This document shows positions 37,078-49,549 of a stretch of 64,000 nt of DNA, in pieces. The stretch spans positions 30,087,501 to 30,151,500 of the forward strand of contig JAKSXM010000272.1 of the NCBI GenBank assembly GCA_022575985.1, written 5' to 3'. Numbering within the stretch: the stretch's first letter is position 1; the number at the start of each line of letters is the position of its first letter. A program made the translations under genes and the position numbers. This DNA comes from Anagrus nilaparvatae (taxonomy: Eukaryota; Arthropoda; Insecta; Hymenoptera; Mymaridae). The notes under the pieces were generated by a model, which worked only from the letters and a program-made list of their open reading frames with translations, was not told the origin of the DNA and did no database searches.

Positions 37078-38301
37078 GAGCGTAGAACTTATTCATTTTA
37101 ATTATTTGGATTTTTTGCTTTTCAATTGAATAAAATTTTTACACTATAGAAAGCATATACATTGCTTAATAATTTTGTAAAAAAAAATTATGTTTAATTT
37201 TATAAATATATCAAGTGTTCATTGCATAAATAATTATATCCTTTGCAATTAGTATAATTAATTTTCTAAGACTTAGATGAGAAAATTTTTTACACATTTA
37301 CACTAATAAATATATATAAATGGACTGATATTTTTCTTTAGAATATTAATAATAATTGCGCAGCATAGTCCATCAAAATCTAAACTTAAAACTCTTTCTG
37401 CACTGGATGATATTAAATATTTTGCTTAGCTTTTATAATTTAACAAAAAAAAAAAGACAACGAAGCGATAGCAACTTTTTAGTAAGGTATTCCATACTTT
37501 TTCAATTTTTTACTAAAAATGTATTTGTAAAAGAATATAATTATTATCTTCCAGTGTAGTAAAAGTGTAAAAAATATAGATATAGAGAGATATTTTATAT
37601 TCAAAATTAATTTGCAAGCTTTTATTTTTAAACAAGCTTTTGCAAAAAGATTAAATACTATATAATTTCTAAGCAAGCGATACAGACTTTCTAAAGATTT
37701 TAAATACTTTTAATAAACACATCAAAATGCTTTTATATTAATATTTATTAAGCTTGAATCTTCGCATAAGTAAACATTTTTTGATATGTACTTTCAATGT
37801 ACTAAGATTCTTTAAAAAATCTTAAAATATTTTAAATTAATTAAATCAAAAAGAAATTTGTTAAATTTATATTCGATGAGACTTAAAACATGTAACTATA
37901 AAAAATTGTGTAAATATATAATATTTTATAAAATTTATCATTATGTTAAATTTTTAAATTTTATTGTTGCGGAGATTCAATTATCTGCTTTATTAGAAGA
38001 CACATTTTATTAAAACATATTTTTACAAAAAGTGCAATAGATAAAATAATTAAACATTTTATTATTTTTTATTTGTTAAATTTTAAATTATAACTTATTT
38101 TTTAAGTTTAGATTTGTGATTATTTTAAAATTTTATTTTAAATTATAAAAAAATTTAATTAATTTTTATAAAACTTTTGTATTACCAAAGTTTATTACAG
38201 TAACAAAAGTATTTTGTTAACAATATAAGTGTACTGCCAGTAATATAAAATATAAGTAGAGTATAGCTTAGCTTTATTTTATAAAAGTTTCTTACTTTTT
38301 T

Positions 38302-38337
38302 TTTATTACTATTATTATTATTATTATTATTATTATT
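38302..38337. repeat. (TTA)n microsatellite
   Basis: About 11 TTA units with one interruption near the left end. Confidence 0.9.
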
Positions 38338-41093
38338 GTCATAACTTTAATCAATGTTAAATAGAATTTTTATTTAATATTTATAGTAGAGGCAAAATAC
38401 TTGCAAATGATTTGGTTCATTTTCTAAATGTCGTTTGAAGGAGATGGATTTGAAAAATATTTTTATCTGTACTTCAGGAAGCCTCAATTTTTACATTAAT
38501 TTGTAAGTGTTTAATTTTTGGGGTTAAAAAAATGAATTGCAAGAAAACTATTATATTATAATAGTTATTAGAAAGATAAGAATCATATTTTTTTTTCAAA
38601 TCCGTCTAAAAAAATATATAGTTTTTATAGCATATTTTGCCTCTTATATAAGCATGTACTGCATATAATTATAGTAATATCGATCTTCCATGTATGCAAA
38701 TATAAAAATAATAATAAGTGATTGATGTAAGAAAAACGTCTTACATCGTGATATACGAAAATAGTAAATTTTCTAACTAGAGCTTAAAATAAGTCTTTGT
38801 CGCAGTCACTGACTTAAATTTATGCTCGAGTTAGAAATATAAATATTTATTAAAATTAAAAAAATAAAATACTTTTATAAATGCTTTTATAAATTACAAT
38901 GCTTTCTTTAAATTTTATTTATTATCGCATGAGACTCATATTCCACAAAAAATGCATTAACCGATGCACATAATATGTAATAAACAGTGACTTTATTAAA
39001 TTTTTACCATCAGACAAGCATTAATAATAAACTTAAATTATCATACATTAAGTAATAAGGCTAAACTGATCTCTCTAATTAAGATAAAATAAAAATTTAA
39101 TTTCATTCATGTGTCTATAATATCTAGATGTAATTACAATAGAATAGGATGTATATGTAACTCACATTTTTTTCCCCCAAAAATATACATGATCAATATT
39201 TATTGTTATATTAAAATAAATTTATCAAACTGTTAATTAAAAAAAAAAAGGTGATATTTACTTAGAAAAAAAAAATATTAATGTAAAAAGAAACATAAAT
39301 ATTTTAAAAGAAAAATAATAGGTATAAATATATATAAATTGTAGAAAATTTTTTATAAATAAAAAATGTGAGTCATATTTGATACATAAATTATATTATA
39401 TAGGATAAATAATAAATATTATATGTTACTTTATTCATTTATTTAAAAAAATAAACTTTTTCTTTCTTTAATATAGGTAAATATAAATAAATTTTTATGA
39501 AAAACAATATTTATTTTTTTAGTTTATTATACTTCTATACTTTTTTAGAATCCTAATTTTTTAAAGGGGTGATAGACCCTCTATAATTAATGATTTGCAT
39601 TTTAGGAGGTAGTTTTTAGACCAGTGTAATCAGTGGTCAACATATTTTAAAACTTAAATACATTAACTTAACCATTATTCTATTAGGTCAATAGATTCAA
39701 TATAATTACTTATATTTTTACAATAAAAAGGGTACGTGAAAAGTTGCATTAAAAACCCAGGTTAATATTTGGCCAATTATTAATACGTCATTTTTTTTCA
39801 TTTCCTGATAAAAATTACAAAAAGTATTTATGGTTAATATTTTTCAGTTTTATAAAATATGCTGACTGCTATGATCACACTGGTCTCTTGAAAATATTCT
39901 GGGCAGTTTATTTTTAAACTATACCTTAAATTTTTTTGTTTAAAGTTGTAAATCTGTATGTATAACAATTTACTAACTGACGCAGAATATTGGCTTTTAT
40001 GAAAATCATTACAGGTAAACAACAATTATACGTTTTCTACCTGGCTGTATAGAGTACCTGCTATAATTGCTGTAATATCAAAAATACTTTTGTTATTTAT
40101 TACGTACTTTTGTTATCAATTACGTACTTGTTACTTTAAAATTATTTTATCTGAAAATTTTTAGTTTTTTGACAGATTGACCGAGATTGAGATAATAGAA
40201 ATACAATCTTCCATAGATCCTTAATACAATAATATTCTCAAGAATATTTGCTACAGAATTATTGAAAAATTTGGGAAATCCCGTTAAAAAATTTCCATAT
40301 TAAAAAAATAACAGTCTAATATAAAACAATAAAACTGATGAGTCAAATTTTATTTACATTTTACCGTAAGGACTTTTATATTTAAAAAAAAAGTTCCCAA
40401 TTTATTATAGTTTCTAAAAATAATGTCTTATGAGTTTTTTGACAATATAAAAAAAAATGGTTTACTGAAATTTTATATATTTTAGACTCTTTGCACAACA
40501 TCGAAATTTAGCTCTCTCGAACTCGCTTCAAATGATTCTCTATACGTACAAATTGAGCTATATATCGTTTTTTTTCTGTCCAAAATTCAAAATTTGCTTG
40601 CACAGTATATTGTGCACTTATTTGTGAGGAAAAATTGTAAAATCCTCAATATTAAAAAAGACAATAAATTTTTATTATTTATTTTCTTTATGGTCGTGCA
40701 ATCAGGTAATGGTAAAGTATTTAATATAGTTAATCCATTGTATGTAACAATCATTAAAAATTTATTTTCTCATTCAACAAGTGACTCATACATAAAATAC
40801 AACAATTAATGTGAATTAACGCAAGTGTATTTTCTAACAATATCTAACGACTTTTTAATTACATTTTATACATACTTTATACGGCTAAATTATCATTTGT
40901 ACTTAGTTTAAATAAATGTAATTAAATATTTTTATATGACTAAAATTTTGTAAAATGATCTCTGATGGTAGGTCAGGTCAAACCTTTTTAAAATAGAATT
41001 CGAAATTTGAGATACTTGGATACATCTGGAACTTTTATTTCTCTAGGTCAAAAATTTTCTGTGTTACATTATTTCACTAGATATGAAAGAATC

Positions 41094-41128
41094 GTGGGTT
41101 CGAGTCCCACCGGCTCTGGCATTTTTTT
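41094..41128 (+). pseudogene. 3' remnant of a tRNA gene
   Basis: A perfect T-arm (GTGGG / TTCGAGT / CCCAC) contains the pol III B box GGTTCGAGTCC. It is followed by an acceptor-like CGGCTCTGGCA and a run of seven T, the usual pol III stop. No matching 5' acceptor strand (CCAGAGCC-like), D-arm or anticodon arm lies upstream, so only the 3' third remains. It could be a truncated tRNA or the head of a tRNA-derived SINE; the isotype cannot be told. Confidence 0.6.
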
Positions 41129-42371
41129 CGATTTGAGAAATATTTATCAATACCACTTTTTTTCAATTAATTTGTGTTAATAATACCATTACACAATATT
41201 TGAACAAGGATGAACTTTTTAGCCACTTATCTATAAGGGAATATACTTATTTTTGCTCATTTCCAAAACTCTCCGCCCCGGCGTTAATGAGTTAATTAGG
41301 CCTCCGCCGTATTTAGGCCCCCTAAGTGTTTATTTGGCCCTGTTAAGGATATAAATATATATTATTAAGCTAATAAGATTAAATTATCACAATAATTTTT
41401 TTTATATTTGTATTTATTTTGAGCTCATTCTGAACTTTTTTGAATTCATTTTGAACTCGCTTTGAACTCATTTATACTCTCATTTTCGGAATTCATATTG
41501 AATCGAATTGAATTCAAAATAAAAATTGTGCCAACTGGGACAGTTACTCCCTATCAAATATTGTTAAAATTCCCCAATTTTTAGAAACAATTGAAAAACT
41601 CCTAAAAAAATAAAAAGAAAAGGTCCATGTAATAATATTTTGTTTCTGTTGAGCTGTTAGTGACATCAATTTTTCAGAAAAATTCCGAGATATAAACCCG
41701 AAAAATAGGAAAGAGTGATATAAATGGATTTAAATTTATGAAAAAAATATTTAAAAAAAGAAATTTCTGCAATATTATTTCCGTGTTCCCTATTTAATTG
41801 GAGCACCTTCAAATAATTATTTTTAGGTGAGCTACAAAAAAATATTATATATAAAGTATGAAGGGCGTAAAATTTTAGCGAAGCCGGGCACGGGTGATTT
41901 GTGCTCACACTAAGGTCTTAAGTTTTTTGCAATATTTTTTGCCTAGCTAGGTGTACAAAGTGTGTGATAAGTAACTTGTCAAATTATACTCACGAGTTTT
42001 AGGCCTGATAGGTCAAAAAAGTTTTTTGCTGTTTCGGGCGTAAAATATGTGCGCAAAACTTAACACAGAATTTTGGTAGGCATAAAATGTTGTAAAAACC
42101 ATAGGCGAAAAACCTTAGACACTATTATCAAATGATAATCTCCTGCTTGAAAACTCTATAAAAAGACTTTGATAGAAAAAAATACTTAATCCGCCGAAAA
42201 TTTTAGAGTAAAAGAAATTGGGTTTGCGAAAAATTTAGTCCTGTTTTTAAAAAATCAGACAAATATCGTCCATTTAGTTTAAAAAGCTGAAAATTTAAAG
42301 ATATTAAAACCAGTCCTCGAATCAGTCATAAAATAAGAAAATAAAATGTCACTTAGCCAAGTTCTGCTTAA

Positions 42372-43122
42372 CCCATTAACGCCCAGGTAGCCAAAACGTG
42401 CCACTTGATTAATACCGGCTTAAATTTTCATCAAAAATTACATTTTAAAATTGTTTTAAGACTAGAAACTTATGAGGAATCAAATTTTTGAATCATTTTT
42501 TACCAACAAATCCTCAGAAAGTGGGGTAGAAACTTAAAAAACAAGCGATTTTAGCCCTATTTTGCGGCCAAAACGTGCCACTATGACGTAAGTCTTTACT
42601 ATTCATAAAATATTACCCTTTTCACCCCAGTTTTCCATCCTGGATGAAATTTTAGCAATTTTCAAAGTATATATTTGAAATCAGCAACCTTGATAACCCT
42701 CGGATACAGGTTTTAAATTAAAAATAAATACTTTTATAAAAATTTATTTTTCTCCCCTTTCCACCCCAGTTTTCCACCCCTAAATGAAGTTTTAGCATTT
42801 TGCGGAGTTCATATTTGAAATTAGCAACCTCCAAAACCCTCGGGTGCTAATTAGAAGAAAAAGAAACATAATATTTTACGAATAGTTAAGACTTACGTCA
42901 AAGTGGTACGTTTTGGCCGCAAAACAGGACTAAAAACGCTTGTTTTTTAGGTTTTCGCCCATCGTAGACATTTTCTGAGGGTTTGTTGGTAAAAAATGAT
43001 TCAAAAATTTAAATCCTCATGAGTTTCTAGTCTTAAAACATTTTTAAAATTTAATTTTTAATCAATATCTAAGCCAGTATTAATCAAGTGGCACGTTTTG
43101 GCTGCCTGGGTTATGAAATGGG
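42372..43122. mobile_element. piggyBac-like non-autonomous foldback element
   Basis: Flanked on both sides by TTAA (42368-42371 and 43123-43126), with ends CCCATT...AATGGG as in piggyBac elements. Arms of about 240 bp are inverted copies; both contain GCCAAAACGTGCCACTTGAT and GACTTACGTC-type blocks. The centre holds a direct repeat of about 80 bp (CACCCCAGTTTTCCA ... AACCCTCGG) at about 42625-42705 and 42765-42845. There is no transposase frame. Confidence 0.75.
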
Positions 43123-44195
43123 TTAAACTTTATTTGAACTGATTAAAAATTAGAATTACAATCAGCATCCAAACAGAGCAGCCTGACAGTGTCCTTTGCA
43201 AAATATTGAAAATATGAATTAGATATATTTAGGTATATATTCATTTAAAATACCCATATTTATGTTACTATACAATGAAAGAAGATATTTTTGAATACTT
43301 TTTGTTTATGCAGCGTGTAAAAGAATTATAATAACAAAAAGGGCAATTAATTAAAATAATGATAAATAATAAAATTTTTGAAGAAGTGGAAATATCTTGT
43401 AATAACAAAAGTTTTGAAAATATAAATATAAATAAATGTTTTAAAATAAAATTAATTACCCAAACTTTTTCACTATTATATTCAGAAAATTATAAACTTA
43501 AATATTTTGTATTTTTTTACTTTTAAACTATAGAATACCTTGTACTTTTCTCTTATAATATTATATATATATTTTAAAAGTTTATAATAAATTTAAAAGA
43601 TGACACAAGGAACTTGATAAAAAAAAAAAGTTTAAATAGAAAAGCTTAATTATAACAGGATAAAAAAGACCATTTTGTGTATTTTTGTTTTATAAATAAA
43701 AAAAAGATAAATAAGATTAAATAATAAATTCTTCTTATTTAATTGTTTACTGAGTTAATTATATAAATTTTTTTTTTCCTTTAGTATATGATTAATTTAA
43801 TAAAATTTTTTTTATATTTTTTATCTACCCTCATAATTACAACTACTTTTTCAAAAAAAAAAATATAAATGTAAATATAGGTTTAATTTAACGTTACAGA
43901 TTTTTAATTAATTAAAATTTTTAATACAGGATTATATTTGACACATAAAATGTAATAAAACATTTTTTTTATTCATAATTTAGCTTTGTAATTTAATTAA
44001 TAAGATCCAATTATTACATTTTGATAAATTAGAATAGACGACTATTCCCCTATGTACAATAAATTTACCATCAAAATAGTATATATATTACACAGATTCT
44101 AGATTAGATAATGTTAATGCACAAGCAAAAAATAGTACATTACGACACTAATACTCAGAAAATTCAAAAATGGCCAAAATTGCACGTAAAAACAT

Positions 44196-44405
44196 CGGTT
44201 TGTACTCCAGTCAATATACGGTTTAGGTTGTCAAGTTTTTGGCCACCATCAGATTTCTTCTACTATAGGTTTTTTGGGTCGCTGATCACGAAATTTTTGA
44301 AAAACGAATATTTCACCCTTAAATTAGCAAAAACTACCCTCGAAAGGAACAACTATTTTCAGGCTTTCAGCGTTCGGATTTGGCTTTCATGAATTTTTTG
44401 GGTAG
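44196..44405. mobile_element. Fragment of the GGGTCGCTGAT foldback family
   Basis: TACTCCAGTCAATATACGG, then TCTACTATAGGTTTTTTGGG, TCGCTGATCACGAAATTTT and ATATTTCACCCTTAAATTAG, match one arm of the element in the UBE4A intron. The 93-codon open frame across it is incidental. The fragment ends where a CACTG-type element begins, so that element may have inserted into it; the piece at 46265-46375 may be related. Confidence 0.65.
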
Positions 44406-44409
44406 TCCA

Positions 44410-45911
44410 CACTGAAAAAAAATTCCGGTTGCGGCAACCGGAATATCCGGTTGCGGCAGCCGGAATTCCAGCTTTAAAAATAAATTTTTTTTTATGTCAA
44501 AGACTTAATATAAAACAATTCTATCTGTAAAAATAGATGTTTTAAGAAGAATAAATAAAATTTTTTATACTTTTTAAAAGTTATTAATTAAATTATACGC
44601 ATTATTTCTTTAAACTAATATATTTGACTATTTTTATTTAAATCTGATTGTTAGCAAATATTGTATAGATAAATCCTACGTAATCCACCATAAGAAAATC
44701 AGAAATTTTGTAATTTAATTTATACCAGGGTCTTCTAAATTTCCATGGAATTTTTAATTTGAATAATTTTTTTCTGTATATAAGTTTAATATTTAATATT
44801 TAAGTCTTGAGCCACACTAAAATATATTATTTGAACACAAAAAATGGTTAAAAACCTTGTGATAGCCCAGAAATAAGTTAAACTAACCTATTTCCTATTT
44901 CCCCTAAAAGACCTATTAAATCATACTGAACTTTTGAGTATTTTTAAGCAACTTTTTCTGAGACAAAAACAAATTTTGAGAAAATCAAATATTTTAAGAA
45001 ACTTTATGGTTCAGAAAAAGATACTCATATAATAACTCTTAAATCCTGTATTTTTAATAGGAAAATTCGGGAGTTTCAGCGAAAATACGTCAGTTTAAAT
45101 TAACTAAAGATAATAACTAAAGGTCTGAATCAATTTTTAATGTTGAAATAATATATTTTACTTTGGTTCAAGAGAGGTTCAAGACTTAAATATAATAAAT
45201 TTAAATTAGTCAGGAAAAAAATAGTTATTTTGGCATCCTTAAAAGCTAATTTTTACGATTGATAATATTTTTGATGTAAAAAATGTAAAAAATGGATTAA
45301 AAGCAGTAAAAACTAGTGGAAAATGTTTAATTATGATAGAATGGAAGATTATTACAATGAAAAATTTATGGATCGAATGATTTTCCCAAGAATCGTACTT
45401 CTTTCGGAATTTATTTGAGGTATTTTCAGCAATTTATTATTTTACTTATAATATCTGAGAAGTGTGTGCATAATAATTTGACTAATTTTAATTTATTAAA
45501 AGATTTTATTTTATTTTTATTTAAATATTAAATTAATTAATTGACTATGTAAAAACAAGAGTAAAAACTATGTTTTTGCTCAGACAAAATAAATGCTATA
45601 ATAATAATAATAATAATAATAATAGTGTCAATATACTATTATAATTTAAAAAATTTTTTAGTCAAATAATAGCTTAAATAAATAATGTGTAATAAACAAT
45701 ATAAATTTAAACAACTTTTAAAAAGTAGGTATACAAAATTTAAATTATTCCTCTTGAAACATCTATTTTTATGGATAGAATTGTTTTATATTATGTCTTT
45801 TACGTAAAAAAAAATCTATTTTTCAAAGCTGGAATTCCGGTTGCCGCAACCGGAATTCCGGTTACCACAACTGGAAAATCCGGTTGCGGCAACCGGAATT
45901 TTTTTTCAGTG
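44410..45911. mobile_element. 1.5-kb CACTG-ended element with palindromic subterminal repeats
   Basis: The termini are CACTGAAAAAAAATTCCGG and its inverse CCGGAATTTTTTTTCAGTG. Next to each end lie repeated copies of the near-perfect palindrome TTCCGGTTGCGGCAACCGGAA (two left, three right, some mutated). A shared TTCCAGCTTT / AAAGCTGGAA closes each inverted block of ~75 bp. The interior is AT-rich with a (ATA)n microsatellite at about 45599-45624 and no transposase frame. CA dinucleotides flank both ends. A similar terminus is at 63293-63722. Superfamily undetermined. Confidence 0.75.
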
Positions 45912-46022
45912 CAGGTAAAAAGAAATTTTTTTTCTAATCATATGTACATATAAAAAGTACATTGGTTTTGAGGTAATTAAGCCCTAAAAATTCAAAATGC
46001 CCTTTAAAAAGCCCTAAAAATC

Positions 46023-46024
<2 letters not shown>

Positions 46025-46054
<30 letters not shown>
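46025..46054. repeat. 30-nt poly(A) run
   Basis: Uninterrupted A tract, possibly the tail of a retroposed sequence, but no recognisable element precedes it. Confidence 0.9.
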
Positions 46055-46058
<4 letters not shown>

Positions 46059-46264
46059 GAGTTCCATAAATTTTTGGTCAAAATTAATATTTTTCAAAAA
46101 TTTCGGCGAAAATGGAAATCAAAGACCTAACATAAGCCTTTAAGAAAAAAACTTATCCTTTTGGCCCATTTATCTTTTTGGCGCGGTCATCCTTTTATTC
46201 TTTTGTCCATTTGCCTCCCCCCCTACCAAATGGGAATTTTTTAGGTACCCCTCCCTACGAACAT

Positions 46265-46375
46265 GTTCCATGTTAAAATTGGCTTTACACCCTTAAATTT
46301 GCAAAAACGTGAAATAATTAAAAAATAACCGTTTTAGGGATAGTTTTTGCTAATTCAAGAGTTAAACCTTAAAAA
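46265..46375. mobile_element. Fragment of the foldback family
   Basis: TTTACACCCTTAAATTTGCA and GGATAGTTTTTGCTAATTCA with AAGAG following match internal parts of the UBE4A-intron element and of the copy at 44196. The GAACATGTTCCATG motif at 46259 borders it. Confidence 0.5.
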
Positions 46376-46404
46376 TTAACAATAAAAAAAATACCCTGCC
46401 AAGT

Positions 46405-48847
46405 AATTGGCACTATGGTTCCTCATTAGCAATAACAAAATGTTGTCAATATTCTATTTTACCTAATAAAAAATTAAAATATTAGAATAATTGTGCCAAA
46501 TATTCTAAATTTAATAAAGAAAGTGGATAAACTTTCTCCTGATACCCAAAAAATTTTCAAACATCAATAAAAAGATATTTTTTTAACTTTTTTATGTGAA
46601 AAATTTTAAAAGAAAATTTTGAAAAAAAATTAGGTATCAGATTGTTTATATCCAGTTAAAAAGATAATTCTACATATTAGTACTTTCATGGAAAAAAATG
46701 AGGTACTACGTCCAAAAAGAAAAAAAATTATGCTATTTTTTTAATTATTTTATGTAAAAAATTTAAAAAAAAAAAAATTTCGCAAAATTATGTATCAGAT
46801 GGAGAAATCCTTTACAAACGATAATTCTAGATATTCGTACTTTCATAGGAAAAAATTAAGTATTACGTCCTAAAATTAAAAAAATTTTGGCGGTTTTTGT
46901 ATTTTTTGGCGACAAAAATTTTGAGAAAAAAATTTTGAAAAAATTAAGTATCAGGTCCAAAAAATTACTATAAATGATATTTCTAAAACTAGTACTTCCA
47001 CAGAAATAAATTAAGTACTGCGTCCATAAAGAAAAAAAAAATTGGTATTTTTTGTATTTTTTGGTGAAAAAAATTTTGAGAAAAAAATTTTCTACAAATA
47101 AATTATAAGATTCGAGATATCGAGTAAAAACGATAATTCTACATATTAGTACTTTCATGGAAAAAAATGAGGTACTGCGTCCAAAAAGAAAAAAAAGTAT
47201 GCTATTTTTTTAATTATTTTATGTAAAAAATTAAAAAAAAAAAAATTTCGAAAAATTATGTATCAGATGGAGAAATCCTTTACAAACGATAATTCTAGAT
47301 ATTCGTACTTTCATAGGAAAAAATTAAGTATTACGTCCTAAAATTAAAAAAATTTTTGCGGTTTTTGTATTTTTTGGCGACAAAAATTTTGAGAAAAAAA
47401 TTTTGAAAAAATTAAGTATCAGGTCCAAAAAATTACTTTTACAGAGGTTTTTAAAACTAGTACTTCCACAGAAATAAATTAAGTACTGCGTCCATAAAGA
47501 AAAAAAAAATTGGTATTTTTTGTATTTTTTGGTGAAAAAAATTTTGAGAAAAAAATTTTCTACAAATAAATTATAAGATTCGAGATATCGAGTAAAAACG
47601 ATAATTCTACATATTAGTACTTTCATGGAAAAAAATGAGGTACTGCGTCCAAAAAGAAAAAAAAGTATGCTATTTTTTTAATTATTTTATGTAAAAAATT
47701 AAAAAAAAAAAAATTTCGAAAAATTATGTATCAGATGGAGAAATCCTTTACAAACGATAATTCTAGATATTCGTACTTTCATATAGGAAAAAATTAAGTA
47801 ATACGTCCTAAAATAAAAAAAATTTTTGCGGTTTTTGTATTTTTTGGCGACAAAAATTTTGAGAAAAAAATTTTGAAAAAATTAAGTATCAGGTCCAAAA
47901 AATTACTTTTACAGAGGTTTTTAAAACTAGTACTTCCACAGAAATAAATTAAGTACTGCGTCCATAAAGAAAAAAAAAATTGGTATTTTTTGTATTTTTT
48001 GGTGAAAAAAATTTTGAGAAAAAAATTTTCTATAAATAAATTATAAGATTCGAGATATCGAGTAAAAACGATACTTCTAGATATCAGTACTTTCATGGGA
48101 AAAAATGAGGTACTACGTCCAAAAAGAAAAAAAATTATGGTATTTTTTTAATTATTTTATGTAAAAAATTTTTTTAAAAAAATTTCGAAAAATTATGTAT
48201 CAGATGGAGAAATCCGTTACAAACGATAATTCTAGATATTCGTACTTTCATAGGAAAAAATTAAGTATTACGTCCTAAAATAAAAAAAATTTTGGCGTTT
48301 TTGTATTTTTTGGCGACAAAAATTTTGACAAAAAAATGAAAAAAAAATTAAGTATTAGGTCCAAAAAATTACAATAAACGATATTTCTTAAACTAGTACT
48401 TCCATGGAAATAAATTAGGTACTACGTCCAAAAAGAAAAAAAAGATTGGTATTTTTTGTATTTTTTTGTGAAAAAAATTTTAGAAAAAAAATATTCAGAA
48501 AATTAAGTATCCGATTCAAAATATCATGTGAAAACCATACTTTCAAATATAAGTACTTTCATGGAAATAAATAAGGTATTACATCGAAATTAAAAAAAAT
48601 AAAAGTACCTCGAGCTTTTTTGGTGAAAAAATTTTTGAAAAAAAAATTAGGTCTTAATTCCATAATGTTTGTGAAATATCAGCGATTACATACGTACGTA
48701 CGTACGAACGTACACACACACATACACACCTACAGACTTTTTTTAAAAACCGGTTTTTTAGCTTCCTGAGGTCTCAAAACGTGCTTATATACCAAAAAAT
48801 CAAAAAAAAAATTTTGACCTATCACAATGGTTCCTCTATGAGGAACC
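46405..48847. repeat. Tandem array A: ~156-bp monomers in ~468-bp trimers, hairpin-ended
   Basis: Thirteen copies of a landmark GTACTTYCA occur at 154-158-bp steps (about 46681, 46837, 46993, 47149, 47306, 47461, 47618, 47773, 47931, 48088, 48243, 48397, 48554). Three monomer types alternate (ATGGAAAAAAATGAGG, ATAGGAAAAAATTAAG, CACAGAAATAAATTAAG), making a higher-order repeat of about 468 bp whose copies are almost identical. The array starts near GGTTCCTCAT (46418). It ends with an ACGTACGTACG/CACACA microsatellite, a CCGGTTTTTTAGCTTCCTGA block and the hairpin GGTTCCTCTATGAGGAACC (48829-48847). The repeated 100-codon minus-strand frames are by-products of the periodicity. Confidence 0.9.
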
Positions 48848-48849
48848 AA

Positions 48850-49549
48850 AAAAATTTTTTTATATATATATAATAAAATATGACTAGTAACATAACAATC
48901 ATTTAAATATATAAAATTACATTTTATAATAAAAATATATTTATTTTACTAAACAAAGAGGTTCAGCAGGTTAAATGGAATTGATTAAAAATAGCAAATA
49001 AAATGAATCATAATGAAATAGTTATAATAAAAATGAAAATGAAATGAAAGAGAGCTATTCATAGTTTTTAAGGTATTTAGACCTCACAAAATTCCTGAAT
49101 TGGGTTTGGTCCAGACTAGTTAAGGAAATTTGAGTTCCGGGTCTAAATTCCAACTTCTACGTATACGATTCAATGGTGAGTAGAAAAGCAAGTTTGATCT
49201 TGACTGAGACTCGCGAAGTGGTCTCGAATATCTCAGATCATATGCTTGAGATCTCATATCAAAATGAAACTGGTTATTATTTGTACCAGAAGAACAAATA
49301 GCAGAGTAGGCAAACAATAAGTCACAAACTTGATGGTAGGATTCAATAGTATAAATATTGAGCCTTGATGATATCTTCTCATAGGAGTGATCATCAAAAC
49401 TCAATGGGCATCCCATTTTATAAGCAGTGTATCTTAAAAAGTTTCTAGAGATGGAGTTCAATCTCTCGTAATTTATACGGGTAAAGGGTTGCCAAACAAT
49501 AGAACAGTATGTAAAATGTGGGAGAACAAGAGTTTTATAGAGATAACTA
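48850..49549 (-). mobile_element. 5'-truncated non-LTR retrotransposon (LINE) fragment
   Basis: The minus strand from about 49549 to 49117 encodes the end of a LINE polyprotein: LYKTLVLPHFTYCSIVWQPF, then ERLNSISRNFLRYTAYK, and near the end LLFYSPLNRIRRSWN. This is the C-terminal region after the reverse transcriptase fingers and palm. The 3' UTR follows to about 48860 and ends in a TA-rich tail. The ATG-led frame begins in array sequence (residues 1-26) and runs into LINE sequence, so it is a chimera made by insertion. The clade (Jockey/CR1-like?) is not resolved. No catalytic YADD motif remains. Confidence 0.8.

Larger units (their letters stand above)
37078..42371. other. Gene-poor AT-rich region
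   Basis: No coding gene supported. It holds a TTA microsatellite, a 3' tRNA remnant and a possible mobile-element end near 41860-41900 (CGAAGCCGGGCACGGGT, a text often seen at the ends of insect repeats). A GC-richer patch at about 41270-41345 (GGCCTCCGCC, TTTAGGCCCCC) is unassigned. The rest shows nothing. Confidence 0.5.

Noticed and set aside
40594..40809. 71-codon plus-strand open frame
   Set aside because: Low-complexity AT-rich sequence with no splice context or recognisable domain.
41860..41900. Possible Helitron 3' end (CGAAGCCGGGCACGGGT)
   Set aside because: The text resembles ends of insect repeats, but no CTRR end, hairpin or AT insertion site could be confirmed; kept only as a note.
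44111..44392. 93-codon plus-strand open frame
   Set aside because: Overlaps a fragment of the foldback repeat family; no codon or family support.
46856..48096. Three near-identical 100-codon minus-strand open frames
   Set aside because: They recur exactly with the 468-bp repeat period and have Phe/Lys-rich AT-driven composition; conservation comes from the tandem array, not protein selection.
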